In this document: one piece after another, positions 43,695 to 54,813 of the stretch
Numbering within the stretch: position 1 is the first letter of the stretch
How the letters are laid out: each line of letters opens with the position of its first letter
From: Mrakia gelida
Taxonomy: Eukaryota; Basidiomycota; Tremellomycetes; Cystofilobasidiales; Mrakiaceae
DNA: 64,000 nucleotides
Assembly (NCBI GenBank): GCA_024345305.1
Contig: BRON01000002.1
Location: forward strand, 1,550,001-1,614,000
Reading direction: 5' to 3'
The notes under the pieces: model-generated
The model's input: the letters and a program-made list of their open reading frames with translations, nothing else
What the model was told of the DNA's origin: nothing
The model's database searches: none
Translations under genes and position numbers: made by a program

Positions 43695-46328
43695 ATGCCC
43701 CCCATTCCCAAGGACGCGATCAAGTCGGATGCTTACGATCTGCTTGTCATTGGAGGAGGTGAGTTGAAGGGAGAGAGGTGAAGAAGGGAGGGAGGCAGGG
43801 AAGGGAGGGAAGAAGTGAGCTGAGCTGACGTGCTCGACGTTTCTTTCTTGCAGGATCTGGTGGACTTGGAGCTGCTGTGAGTTGATACTGAGAAGGGAGG
43901 TAGAAGAGACGTCTGTCTACTCGATGCTGACGAGCCTGAATCTGTGCCTGTTCTGTAGAGGAAAGCTGCTCAGCTCGGAAAGAGGGCTGCCATCATCGAG
44001 GCCTCGCCGAGGTTGGGAGGGTGGGTTCCTTCCTGCTTCCCCTACTCTGCTCTAGCTCTCAGACGAAATGGACATCTGACATACTCTTCCTCGTCTCCCG
44101 CCTATCAGAACCTGTGTGAACGTCGGTTGCATCCCCAAGAAGGTGAGCCTTTCATCTCGATTCTCGATCTCGAACGAGCTCAACTCTCTCGCCTCCTTCC
44201 CTCTTTCAGCCCTGACTCTTCCTCTTACTCCCTCCCTCTTCTCACCTCCCTCAGATCATGTGGTACACCGCCTCCGTCGCGGAAGCTCTTCGAAACGCCC
44301 ACTCCTACGGTTTCCGAGTCGACGGTCTCAACTCCGCCCCAGCAGATCAACCCATCCCCTTCGACTGGAACGCCATCAAGACCAAGCGAGACGCCTACAT
44401 CGTTCGTCTCAACGGGATCTACGAGCGAAACCTCGCCAACGACGGAGTCGACTACTACGAAGGGTACGCTAGGTTCACCAACGACAAGGAGCTCGAGATC
44501 GAGAGGGCCGACGGAAGCAAGTACTCGCTCAAGGGAGACAAGATCGTGATCGCTGTTGGAGGTCAGCCTACTTGGCCTGAGATTGAGGGAGCCGAGTTGG
44601 GTATTACGAGTGATGGATTCTTTGAGCTGGAGGAGCAGCCTAAGAGGGTCGCCGTTGTGGGAGCTGGGTACATCGCTGTTGAGGTGAGTCAACCGAAGAG
44701 GGACGAGAAGTCGCGAGCTCGAGCTGACTTTCGACTTGTTTCCTTCTTTCGCAAAGCTCGCTGGTATTTTTCACACGTAAGACCTCGACCACCATTTGCA
44801 GCGACAGCTCGTCTTACTGATCTCGACCTTCTCGCCTGTAGTCTTGGCTCGGAAACCAGCCTCATCATCCGACACGAGAAGTTCCTTCGACCTTTCGATC
44901 CCATCATCAGCGACACCCTCGATGCTCACATGGGTTCGTTTCTTCCCTCTATTCTCTTCCCTCTTCCTTCTCATCCAACTCACTCCTCTCCTCTCCTTCT
45001 TTGCGTGCCACAGTCGGAACCGGAATCAACATCCACCGCAAAACCAACGTCCTCAAGGTTACCAAGACCGCCTCTGGCGCTCTCACCCTTCACCTCGACG
45101 ACAACACCACCCTCGAGGTCGACACCGTCCTCTGGGCCATCGGACGACACGCCATGACCGCCAACATGAACCTTCAGGCCGCTGGAGTCAAGGCGGAGAA
45201 GAACGGAGACGTTCTGTTCGACGAGTGGCAGGAGACCAACGTCAAGGACGTGTTCGCCATCGGAGACGTGGGAGGAAAGGAGCTGCTCACTCCTGTGGCA
45301 CTCGCTGCTGGAAGGAGGTTGAGTACGAGGTTGTTTGGAGGACCCGAGTACAAGGATTTGAAGCTGGATTACGAGAACGTGCCTTCGTGAGTTTTCGACG
45401 AGACGAGTCGACGCGTTTCTTGCTGTTTCTCGTCTTCGGGATGGCTGACCTTTCGCTCTCGTGTATTTTTCCCCTCTTTGCTCTACAGCGTCATCTTCTC
45501 GTGAGCTCTTAGTCTCTCGCGATCTCATCTTCCCGAGCTTTGGTCGCGTCGTTCCTGACCGTCATTCGTTCCGCTCGCGTCCTTCCCTTTTCCTTGCGTT
45601 CCAGGCACCCCACCTCAGGAGCCGTCGGTCTCACTGAGCCTCAAGCTCGAAAGAAGTACGGAGATGATAAGATCAAGGTCTGGAACACTAAGGTGAGCCC
45701 TCATCCTTCTCGTTCTTCGGGTTTCTCAAGCTTGACTCGACGCGAGCTTGTTCGCTGACTGAACTCCCTTCTCTCGTCCGTCCCAGTTCGTCGGCATGTC
45801 CAACTCGATGCTCGACAACCCCGCTCACAAGACTCCTACCGCCTACAAGCTTGTCTGTCTTCTCCCTACCCTGAAGGTCCTCGGAATCCATCTCGTCGGT
45901 GAGGGAAGTGATGAGATGCTGCAGGGGTTCGTTCTCGTCTCTCGCTGCCTTTTTTTCCTCGCTCGTTTCGCTTTTTCGCTCAGCTCACCTTCATCTTACT
46001 CCTCTTTATGTTTCGCCTCGCAGATTCGCCGTCGCCGTTAAGATGGGAGGTGCGTTTCGTCTCTCTCTTTCCTTTCCCTCCTCGTCGTTCGTTCGTTCCC
46101 CTCTCGCCGTCGCTGACTTTCTTTCCTCTTGCTTGCTTTGTCGCTTCGCAGCCACTAAGCACGACCTGGACGACACCGTTGCTATCCACCCTACCAGTGC
46201 TGAGGAGTGAGTTGCCCATCCTTCTTCCCTGCTCTTTGCTTCCCTGGATCTTCCCGTCTCCTCGACGCGTCGCTAACTCTCGCTCTTGCTTCCTTTCTTT
46301 CCCTCGCAGACTCGTCACCCTCAAGTAG
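43695..46328 (+). CDS. GLR1: Glutathione reductase
   Basis: NADPH-dependent flavoenzyme that reduces glutathione disulfide; cytosolic and possibly mitochondrial. ATG at 43695 gives MPPIPKDAIKSDAYDLLVIG, so no evident presequence. Motifs in order: FAD-binding VIGGGSGGLGAARKAAQLG, the redox disulfide GGTCVNVGCIPKKIMW, second nucleotide motif RVAVVGAGYIAVELAGIF, NADPH-side IIRHEKFLRPFD, the FAD motif VFAIGDVGGKELLTPVALAA, dimer-interface SHPTSGAVGLTEPQA and the C-terminal active-site AIHPTSAEELVTLK with the catalytic His-Glu pair. HTLGSETSL with the following Arg fits NADPH rather than NAD. The gene has about 13 exons, including a 23-nt exon (43854-43876) that carries part of the FAD loop and a 12-nt micro-exon (45489-45500) encoding V-I-F with split Ser codons. 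Everything needed for activity is present. Confidence 0.96.
45489..45500 (+). other. GLR1: 12-nt micro-exon in GLR1
   Basis: CGTCATCTTCTC flanked by CTCTACAG on the left and GTGAGCTC on the right. It joins ...CCTTC on one side to GCACCCCACC on the other to give P-S-V-I-F-S-H-P-T-S, a block that is conserved in glutathione reductases, so skipping it would damage the interface domain. Confidence 0.85.
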
Positions 46329-46547
46329 ACTTTTTTTTCTCCTCTCCTTGTTTGGTTCGGGGGGTTCGGAGGCTAGACACCCACTCGGTTTATGTACACT
46401 CGCTCGTCCTGGCTTCGCTCGCAACTCGATTCGATCCATGACTCTCTACGAAAAGAAGACCCCTCAGAGCGTGGTGCAGCGTGGCGAAGCTGAGCTCAGA
46501 ATAGACGCAGGGGAAGAGATGACAGTCGGAACTGAAACGGCATGAGA

Positions 46548-48428
46548 TCACGATCCCGCTGCTTCTGGCGACGACGCGTCGAGGTCCTCGTCGTCGTGGA
46601 AGAGCTCCGAGGGTTTCCAACGGGGGAAGAAGCCGTGCCAGACCTGCGATGGAGCAAGAAAAAGAAGGGGACGAGGAGATACAAGATCAGTAAAATAACG
46701 AAGACGAAAACGAGAGGAGAAAAACGGAAGGAGGTCGACCGAACCGAGTCTTGCGATCCGGTAGTTTGCTCAGAGACGTCTGCTTGAAAGGACCGCTCAG
46801 GGAGAATCAGAACGTCTCCGACTTGAACGGGACCTCCATGGTTCCCGATCTCGCGAGGTGTGACTCCCCAGCGAGCGAGGAGGTACCTAAGGATTGACGA
46901 AGGAGCGAGCACAGAGGGGAAGAAGTTGAGGAGAAGGCAAGTCAGCTCGACGCGTCGAGCTCCGAGCAAGCGAAAAGCTCCAAAAGAGACAAGCGCGTAC
47001 CTGAACACGCAGTCCGAGAAGATCCCTGGTCCTGCCCAATCTCTGATGACATCGTCCGAGAGCTCAATGTTCTTGTTGGCTCGAAGCTGAGCGTGGTAGG
47101 CCTGGGAGAGTTTGATGCCTCGTCCGACCGCGTCGACGAGGACTGGATGACCTGCTGAGCCTGCGAACGTCTGCGGAGAAAATCGAACAGCAAGGAAGAT
47201 GCGAGGAGAGACGAAAAAAGGTCAGAATCTGGTTTGGAAGAGATGCTCTGAAGCGAGAGAGTGAAGTCGCGGACGCGAGACGACTCACCCACTGAGCGAT
47301 CTGGATCCCTCTCGAGAATGTCCCTCGATCCCAACTGTCCGACCCTCTCGTCGAGTCGTACTCGATGGAGACCATCAGGGAAGGTGGCGAGAGCGTTTCC
47401 GAAGACGCTTTCGACGACGGAAGCGAGTTGACGAGAGTGGGCAGCAACGCCAACAACGGAGGAGTCTGATCCACCCCGTCCCTCTTCCCCCACTCCTCGA
47501 ACGGCCTCACAGCAGCCGTATCTCCCTCCGCGTACACCGTCATCCCGGCTCTCTGCAGCACTACCAAACTCCTCCACAGATCCTGCCTCACGCCCTCCAT
47601 CAGACGTTTCTCCCTCCTCGTCCTCGGCGACGACTTCATCTTCTTCCACTCTTTCTTCAGCAGTCCAGAGAAGGTGGCTTGAGCCCATTCGTCGATGGAG
47701 GATTGGTCGAGGAAGCGAAGGTTCCAAGTGGCGTGGAGGGTTTTCCAGGAGGTGAACTGGGAGGAGAGTTGAGGGCCGGAGGAGGAGGTGGTGAAGAGTT
47801 CGATGGGAGGAGGGTTGGATGAGGAGGAGAGGGAGGAGGAGGGGTCGAGATCGAGGGAGAGGTAGGAGAGCGTTGAGTGGATCCACCAGTCGGGTGAGAG
47901 GGAAGGGTTGGAGGAGGAGAGTGGTAGTAGGAGGGAGTCGTCCGAGGAGGTCGAGTTGTCGAGACCGGTTCCTTCCTTCGTTGTTGAGCTCGAGCTCACC
48001 AAACTGCTCCTTCCGTTCCACCCAAACACCTCTTCCAGCGTCTTCCTTATGCTCGACTTGTATCCCTCTAAGCTGATCTCGTCCTCGGTGATCTCAAATC
48101 CCAGATCCAGGTCGTAGTCCGACTCTTCTGCCTCTTGCTTGAGGTAGTTCGTCTGTCTCTTCTCGAGCTCGCTCTCCGCCATCGCCACCAGCGTCGAGAG
48201 AGGTATAGAGCGATCCGGTCCGACGGGAGGGTAGAGTTCAGGAGTGTGTTGTGAGGGTGAGAGGGTGAGGTACCATGTTATGGGGAGGACGAAGAGGAGA
48301 AGAGGGAGGAGACGACGGTAGGTCGGAGGAAGTCGAGCGGAGGGTGAAGGGGAGGAAAGAGGAAGGGTGGGAGTCGAGGGAGCGAGAAAGGAGGAGAGAG
48401 ATGGCGTCCGACGGGACTGGAGGACCAT
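46548..48428 (-). CDS. Och1-like GT32 glycosyltransferase
   Basis: Golgi type II membrane mannosyltransferase of the Och1/GT32 group, which extends N-glycan outer chains using GDP-mannose. ATG at 48428 gives a short basic cytosolic tail, then the anchor RRLLPLLLFVLPITWYLTLS (about residue 38-57) and a Ser-rich stem. Catalytic-domain landmarks are HATWNLRFLDQSSIDEWAQ, LWRSLVVLQRAGMTVYAEGD followed by TAAVRPFEEWGKRDG, and LMVSIEYDSTRGSDSWDRG then GIQIAQWTFAGSAGHPVLVD, which match the conserved 'R-G-x-Q-x-x-Q-W-T-x-x-x-x-G-H-P' block. The C-terminal exons give GPGIFSDCVFRYLLARWGVT, VGDVLILPERSFQADVS and WHGFFPRWK. The usual D-x-D metal motif reads E-G-D here. Four exons or so; stop at 46548. Confidence 0.83.
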
Positions 48429-48911
48429 ATATACGGTGCGAAGATGCTCGAGAAGGTTCCAAAAAAGGAGCTGAAGTGGGTTGAGAGCAAAGAGAAGGAA
48501 GGAGGAGGAAGGTTGAGCTCGTTGATTTCGAGCTCGTCTTTCCCTCCGCGGGGCTGAGTGACTACCCCAAAGCAGACTCGACTTGACGTCTTGGTAGAAG
48601 ATATAGCTCGTTATCTTGCCCCTCGAGGTCTCCGAAATTCAGAATACAGAACGAGATCGCACCGTTCAGCTCTCAGCAACTTCGCGTTCATCGCGACGCG
48701 TTCGTTTCCTCGCCTGCTCTCTTCCGCTTCCTCGCTAAGAAGCTCTCAAAGCGATTATGTCTATCTATTCGTCTATATAAACTGTATCGTGAGGAACCCA
48801 GAGCAAGAAGGACGAGCGAGATCAAGAACCACATCAGCCCAACTCGACGCGTCCTTCTCATCTTCTCTCCCCCTCGCTCGCTCTCCAAGACCACTGAGAC
48901 ACTCACGAAGT
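48429..48911. other. Intergenic, upstream of GT32 gene
   Basis: About 480 bp between two minus-strand genes. AT-richer at 48590-48790; frames across it on the plus strand look like shadows. Probably the GT32 promoter plus the 3' UTR of the methyltransferase gene. Confidence 0.5.
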
Positions 48912-50162
48912 CTACTCCTCCTCACCCTCTTTCCCATCCACCTCTTCTTTCCCACCCTTCCACCTCAACCTCCAAACCTCCACCCCTTCCCACTCCTCCC
49001 TCTCCCAACCCAACCACCGCTCAACACTCTTCCCCACCCTCCCTTTATTCACCATCTTCACCTCGAACCCCTCGCTCCTCGCCCTCTCCAGAGCCTGATC
49101 AATCAACTTCGTATCCCTCCTCTCGAGCGCGAGCAAGATCGGCGGCGCTGGTAACGGAGAAACGGCGTTGAGGGAAAGGAGGGAGAGGTCGCGGAGAGTG
49201 TTGAGGAGGTGAGGGAGGAGAGCTGGGGTGTAGAGGGTGTCGGTTGTGATGATTAGAGAGAAGGGTGGGGAGATGGTGCTTGCGGTTGTTGGGGTTGGGC
49301 TGGTGGGAGAGGCGAGTTCGGAGGGAAGCAAAGAAGGCTCGATCCAATCCGACGTGATGGACGTTCCAGTCCCTCCTCCCCCGCGAGACCAGTCCCATTC
49401 CGAGCTGAGTACGGTCCAGTCTAGTTCTCGTGCATGCAACAGAGTGTTTGGGTGGGTAGGGTTCCGACGAAGGTTGGGGAGGAGGACGGAGGAGAGGATG
49501 AAGGGGACGTCGGTGGTGAGGACCGTGAAGGAGAGGTGGGAGAGGGTGAGACTTTGCTTGGGCGAAGAACGAAAAGAGAAACCGGGAACGGGGAAGAAGG
49601 GTGAGGAGTTAGGTTGAGGGGTTTGGTTTGGTTCGACGGAAAGGGAAGCAGGAGAAGAAGAGTCGAGAGGAGCTTGAAAGAGAGTGAACTCACCCGACCA
49701 AACCAACTCCACTTCCTAACTCGATGCAGCGTTTGCCGAGGTTGGCTTTGCCCTTTCCCTTTTCGTAAGTATCGAGGAGGTAGGCTGATAGGACCTGAGG
49801 GAAAACAACGAAGGTGAGAGACGGAGAAGGGCGAGAGGTGAGCTTGGTTTCTTCGAGCTCACCTCAAACCCTACTCCTTCGTTTGTCTTTGACGAGCTGA
49901 ACTCACCTGTCCTGAGAGCCAGAGCGTTGTTCCGGTGGTAGCGAACTCGTTAGACTGAGATTGAGCTAGGGATAAAGAGAGCGAAGGGGTGAGAGGGTAG
50001 TCCTGCGACAGAAGGAGGGGGAGGGAGGAGGATGGTGAGCTCGACGTTTCTTCAGATTTTGGGACGAGAGACGAAGAGGACGATCAGGAAAGACGCTGGA
50101 CTGACGATGACGGGAAGATGCTTAGTATGAGGAGATGGGAGAGGTCGAGAAGTAGAAGACAT
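48912..50162 (-). CDS. METTL21/EFM-type protein lysine methyltransferase
   Basis: Seven-beta-strand methyltransferase of the Methyltransferase_16 group, which methylates lysines in factors such as elongation factors or ribosomal proteins. The start at 50162 gives MSSTSRPLPSPHTKHLPVIV, followed after introns by SNEFATTGTTLWLSGQVLSA and YLLDTYEKGKGKANLGKRCI. Motif I is ELGSGVGLVG. After the next intron come LTLSHLSFTVLTTDVPFILS, the L-L-x-x-N-L-R-R-N-P helix and ARELDW (motif post-II). The later block SLIITTDTLYTPALLPHLLN is the family's A-D-x-x-Y-x-x-x-L-x-x-x-L-L motif. The C-terminal LLALERRDTKLIDQALERAR and a Trp-rich acidic tail end at 48912. The residue after the D/N in A-D-V-x-Y is T-D-T-L-Y, acceptable. 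Exact ortholog (Efm6, Efm7, Rkm5) cannot be decided. Confidence 0.75.
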
Positions 50163-51046
50163 CCTGAATCCGCCGTCCTTGAGCTGGAAGAAGTTAAAGG
50201 AGAGAGGGAAGGGAGGAGGGAGGAGGGAGGTGAGCTCGACTCTCGCCTCCAACACGTGCCAGCAGGAGGTGACTGACGTTTTCTCGCTCTCTGTGAGGGA
50301 TTTTCTCATCGAGACGATGGTCCAGATCTACAAACGGAGACTGAACAAGCGATCTAAACGCTCACGAGCAATTAGACACGGCGGAAAGGAAGGCGAAGAG
50401 GTGAGAAGCAAGAAGGGGAGAGCTGCTAGACTCGTTCCGGTCGCGTCTCCCCGGAATCGTTCTTCTTCACTTCAGATCGCTGAGCGTTCATGAAAATCTT
50501 CACTCTCCGATCTGAGGGAATCTTGGAGATCTATAAATGATTCTTACCTGAAAAGCTTGGATCCCTGGACATCTCGGAAGAGGGACGAGGTTGCGATCGC
50601 AAGAGAATGGGCCTAAAGGCCTGCCTGCTACCAATTCTATCTTCCCTTTCCACGACTTCCTCTTGAACCGTCATCCCACTCAACTTTTCGACTACTTCGT
50701 GAGTCTCCTTCTCCTTCTCTCTGATGAGGAAGCGAGGTGGGAATCGAGTCAGAACCAACATGTTCTCGTTTAGAACCCGAGAAAGAGCAGTCCAAGACCT
50801 GAGGAGAAGCGAGCGAACAAGCTGACCTTCCGTTCCCTCCCTTCTCTCCCCTCACCACCATCAGCTTAAAAAGCTTCCTTTCACCACCTCCTTCATCGTA
50901 TTCCCCTTCCCACCTCATCGCCTCTCGCATCGAGTCTATCGCATCGCCCTCTCGAAGCCAGGAGATCTCTCCCACCCATCATCACACAGCCGACCTCCCT
51001 CCCTCCCTCCCTCCCCGCCACCACCCTTCCCTTCCCCCCTCGAGGA
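50163..51046. other. Divergent intergenic region (884 bp)
   Basis: Between the methyltransferase (-) and the Ser-rich gene (+). An ATG at 50309 on the minus strand is in frame with the methyltransferase, and an acceptor-like TTCTTCCAG precedes the chosen start, so an additional 5' exon is possible. Near 51000-51045 there is a (CCCT)n polypyrimidine leader. No other feature was seen. Confidence 0.45.
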
Positions 51047-53317
51047 ATGTCTACGATCCTTTCTCCTCCCAATCCTACCTGGACTCCTTCTTCTCCTTCT
51101 CACAAAGGTGGCATTCTCGTGAGTTTTGTTTTTTCGCTTCTCTGACCTTCCGTCGTCAGCTTGTTGAGTTCTGACGCTTCGTTGATCCCTCGTCTCCCCG
51201 CTCTCCGCATATCTGTTCCCCTTCCTTAATCTCAATCGCTCCTCTCCTCTCTTGACATGCTCTCATCAGCTCAAACCACCCACCACCTTCCAATCCTTCG
51301 CTTCCTACGACGAATCGAGCAACCCCGCCTCTCGTACTTCCGACAACGGGAGCGACCTCCCATCCGACTCGTCCAACGAAGGTCCCGTCCAGCCCATCAC
51401 TCCCACCACTACCCTTCGCTCGCCTCCCACCTACCCTCTCACGGGATCTATCAGCGCCGGAGGTCCAGTAGGAGGACACCCTCACAAAGGTCTCAAGATC
51501 AAGTTCGCCCCTCTCCCTGACCCTCGAGCAGCGGGAGGAGGGGAGGGAGCGAGGAGGCTTTCTACAGGCGCCGACCTCCAGTTTCACACCAGCTTGGGGC
51601 CAGGAGGAGAGAGGAGCATGCAGATGCATCGAGCTGGTCAACTTCCAGAAGGAGTCGAAGTAGGAGGACCAGGAACGGTGGGAGGAGATTCAGCTCTAGC
51701 AGACGACGACGACTCGCCTCCCTCCGACGAGGAGGGTTTCGATCATGGCGAGGACGGATCGAAGCGTCGAGGGAGCAGCATCCTCTCTGGATCCTGGAGA
51801 GGAACCAAGAAACTTCTCAAACCCCTCGGACTCTCCTCTTCCTCCAGCAGCAAACAACTCAACCGAACCTCCTCCCTCGAATCGAACGGCTCAGGAGGAA
51901 GTGGAGGCGACGGCGGACCTCTCAGTCGAACCTTCTCCAACATCTCCCGCTCCCTCGGTGCCTCCTCCTCCCTCTCCTCCTCCTCCCACGCTCCTCCCTC
52001 TCCCTCAGGAGGTCGGCGCTCGTCTATCGCCACCCCAGCAGAAGCAGCCGCTGAGCGTCAGTCCCGACTCCTCCACTCCCTCTCTCCTACGGCGTCGCGG
52101 GACCTGGCTCTCGCTCCCAGCAGGAGCACCGAACGCTCGTCTTCGCCAGGAGGAAGGTTGGGAGACTTGTCGACCAGTCCAAGGAGTCCGATCGGGATGA
52201 GGATGATCAACGGAAGGGTTTACGGGTCGAAGGGGATGGATACGATGAAGAAGGCTGAGCAGGAGGCGTTGCGAGGGCCGGCGTTCAAGGAATGGGGTCA
52301 AGCAGGGTTGGGGAGTAACTCGAGGGCCGGAGATGAGGAGGAGGATGACGGGAGTGGTGAGTTCAGTTCTCGCTCTTCTCAAGTTGTTTGATCGCCGGTT
52401 GGTCGCTCGGAGAGGATCGGAGAAGGCGACGCGACTGACTCTCCTCCTTCTCCTCCGTCCTCCCTCTTCGCTTTTCTTCCGCAGGCATGGGCTGGGTCCG
52501 TCGTCGTCGCGAAGCCAAGGAGAAGAAGGACAAGGAGGACAAGGAAGCTGCTGAAGCTGCTGCTGCTGCTGCTGAGGAGGACGATCCAGCGCTCACCGGA
52601 CTCGACTCCCTCCTCCTTTCGACCTCCGACTTCTCCTCCCCTCTCTCTCCTCCCATCCCTTCCACCGCCGTCCCCAAAACACCCACGGAGACAACTCTCC
52701 TCCCCACTCCTCCTCAGTTCAACGTCCAACCTCCCTCGCGAAAGAACACCGGCGAGTTCCACTCCATCGGCGTCGACTCAGCTCCCACTCCTCGAACGGA
52801 AGCAGCCCCTCACCGAATCTCCTCCATCACCATCCCTGGGAACGCTCACCCTCCTCGCTCTGGACCGTCTACTCCTACGGCCGACAAGACGTCAGCTTTC
52901 TCATTCACGCCTATGGCTTCGACCGCAACGGGAGCTGGAGGAAGCGCGAACGCGAGCGTGAAGCCTCTCGCGATCGGAGGTGGAGCAGGAGCGAAGTCGT
53001 CGTCGGTTGGACCTTGGGGAGAGGTTGCGAGGACCGAGGAGAGTGATAGTGATGATGACGACGACGAGGAAGAGGACGGAGAAGAGAGGGAGGAGGATGA
53101 GGACGACGAGGACGAGGATACCGATCCTGAGGAGGAGAGGCTGAACGAGGAGGCGAGGTGAGTTTCAGTCTCGTTTCTCTGCCTCTCTTTCCTTTTTCTG
53201 AACGCTGACCTCTCTCTCGTTCCTTTCGCTCGCAGGAAAACCGCCGTCTCAGCCGGAGTCGAAGTCCTCTCGAGGCACAAGAGCTTCGAGAACGAGGAGA
53301 CGTCGGCGTCGTCGTAA
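51047..53317 (+). CDS. Ser-rich protein with acidic tail, basidiomycete-type
   Basis: About 650-residue, mostly disordered protein; function unknown. ATG at 51047 gives MSTILSPPNPTWTPSSPSHK and, after a 129-nt intron, LKPPTTFQSFASYDESS. Recognisable ordered-looking pieces are GGHPHKGLKIKFAPLPDPR, SSILSGSWRGTKKLLKPLGL, GRVYGSKGMDTMKKAEQEAL then PAFKEWGQAGLGSN, and GMGWVRRRREAKEKKDKEDK followed by an Ala run. The C-terminal part is a long acidic stretch (DSDDDDDEEEDGEEREEDED) and ends KTAVSAGVEVLSRHKSFENE. The order 'F-x-E-W-G-x-x-G-x-G-S, G-M-G-W-V-x-R-R-R, acidic, A-G-V-E' looks like a conserved hypothetical family of basidiomycetes; this is from memory and unverified. Four exons. The 3' UTR is C/T-rich. 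Confidence 0.7.
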
Positions 53318-53852
53318 CACGAACTCAACGTCGCTCTCCTTCCACCCAACTCAACTCACCTTGACCAGCACGTCACCACCACCCACCCACACACATCCAC
53401 ATCTGCCTGCTTCTCCCTTCCCCTTCACGACGGCCCACATGAAGCCTTGCCTTTCTCTTCTCTCGTTCTCTCGTTCTCTTACCCTAACGCGTCTCCCTCC
53501 CTCACAACCCACCCACCTCTCATCGTCTCGGCTCTCCTAGGTCCTTCTCTGTGTTCTCTACTCTCTCTTTCTGTCTCGCTTTTAACATTTGTACCACCAC
53601 CACCTTCACACGCTCGCTCGTTCGTTCGAGGGACTTTTTGTCTTCGTTTTTCGGTTTCGCGTCTCGTTCTCCTAGTCTACCCTCCTTGTTGTTCTACTCC
53701 CTTTCTCTTTCGTCGTTCGAACGTTTTTCCTTTCCCTTTTTGTCTTCTTTGGCTTTGTGCGAAGTTTCTCTCAGGTTGTAATGTGTCCTTTCCCTTGTGC
53801 TTTCGAGAGGGACGGACGAAAGGGTCGTGAATCAATCGTCGCGTTTGTTCTT

Positions 53853-53925
53853 CTTTCTTAATCGTCGAAACCCAAGACCTTGGCGTTATTAGCACCACGC
53901 TCTAAATCAACTGAGCTAATCGGTT
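53853..53925 (-). pseudogene. Degenerate tRNA-Ile(AAU)
   Basis: Read on the minus strand from 53925: acceptor AACCGAT, then TAGCTCAGTTGATTTAGAGC (intact D arm), a well-paired anticodon arm TGGTG-CTAATAA-CGCCA with anticodon AAT (isoleucine) and variable loop AGGTC. After that the match fails. The T arm reads TTGGG-TTTCGAC-GATTA, with one extra T and no proper 3' stem, and the 3' acceptor strand (expected ATCGGTT) is replaced by AGAAAGA. The 5' two thirds are near perfect, so this is a truncated or decayed tRNA gene copy rather than a functional gene. No intron was seen. Confidence 0.72.
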
Positions 53926-54366
53926 TATGATACAAGGTTCAAAGTTAGGGTACAAGAAGGCCCACCCTCGCTCGCCTTCGTCGCCTCTCCTCTTCGCCAG
54001 CTGATCTGGGAGGGAGTTTGGCCGTTCTGCTTCTTCCCTTCGAGGACGCTGAGGTTCAGCATTCGAGGTTCGAGGACCAGAGCTGCGGGAGATTTGGTAG
54101 GGGCTCGAGGTTGGGACTTGGGAAGTGAGGTGAAACTTGAGTTAGGGAGAGAGGGAGGGGGAAGGCCAGAAGGTCGTCGCGTCGAGCTCAGATCGATCCG
54201 TCTTCGCCTCGATTCGCCTTTTCTCTCCTCTTCTCAGCCTTCTTCAACTCTCCCTCGGGCAAGCCTCGGAAGACGGGTTATGTTTTTCCGCCTCGACTCG
54301 ACTCTTCTTTCGCTCTGAAGCAGTGCCCTCGGTTCGTCGGACAACGAATCTTCGAGTCGAGAGTCG

Positions 54367-54813
54367 ATGTCCCACCAGCTTGATCCTCTTTTCCCCTCTG
54401 CCTTCACTCCTCCTCCTTCTTCTCACCTCTTCAGCGCTGCTGCGGCTTTCTTTCCGACTCCGAGCTCTTCCGCAACGACGCCGAAGCTCAAGCTCTCGAC
54501 GTCGACGCGTCGTTCGCCTTCCCTCTCTCTCTCTCCATCGTTCTCTCGCCTCCTCCACCACTCGACTCGTCTTTCAATTCGAAACCGACGAATAGATAGA
54601 AAAAAGCATGTTGGCATCAAGCACAATCGCAAAAAAGGGAGCGTCGTAAACAAGTTCGTTAAGAAAAACATCAAGTTCAAAAAGCGAACGTTGCGACGCG
54701 AGAAAAGCAAATCTAAGGAACGACGTCAACGTCGAAGCAAAAGAGTAGAGAAGGTGGCTGCTTGTAGTAAGCGAGGTGGGACGTATCGAACGTTGTGGTG
54801 GGGCCTCAGCTAG
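54367..54813 (+). CDS. Doubtful basic ORF
   Basis: Single-exon frame of 148 residues: Ser/Pro-rich N-terminal half, then a strongly basic half (GIKHNRKKGSVVNKFVKKNI, RREKSKSKERRQRRSKRVEK). There is no domain, no intron and no recognisable homologue. It lies in a gene-poor stretch, which is the only argument for it; the basic half could equally be chance translation of a purine-rich 3' UTR or non-coding RNA. Confidence 0.2.
   Translation: MSHQLDPLFPSAFTPPPSSHLFSAAAAFFPTPSSSATTPKLKLSTSTRRSPSLSLSPSFSRLLHHSTRLSIRNRRIDRKKHVGIKHNRKKGSVVNKFVKKNIKFKKRTLRREKSKSKERRQRRSKRVEKVAACSKRGGTYRTLWWGLS

Noticed and set aside
48558..49154. 198-residue plus-strand frame with Pro/Leu/His-rich end
   Set aside because: Antisense of the methyltransferase C-terminal exon and its 3' UTR; no domain or introns.
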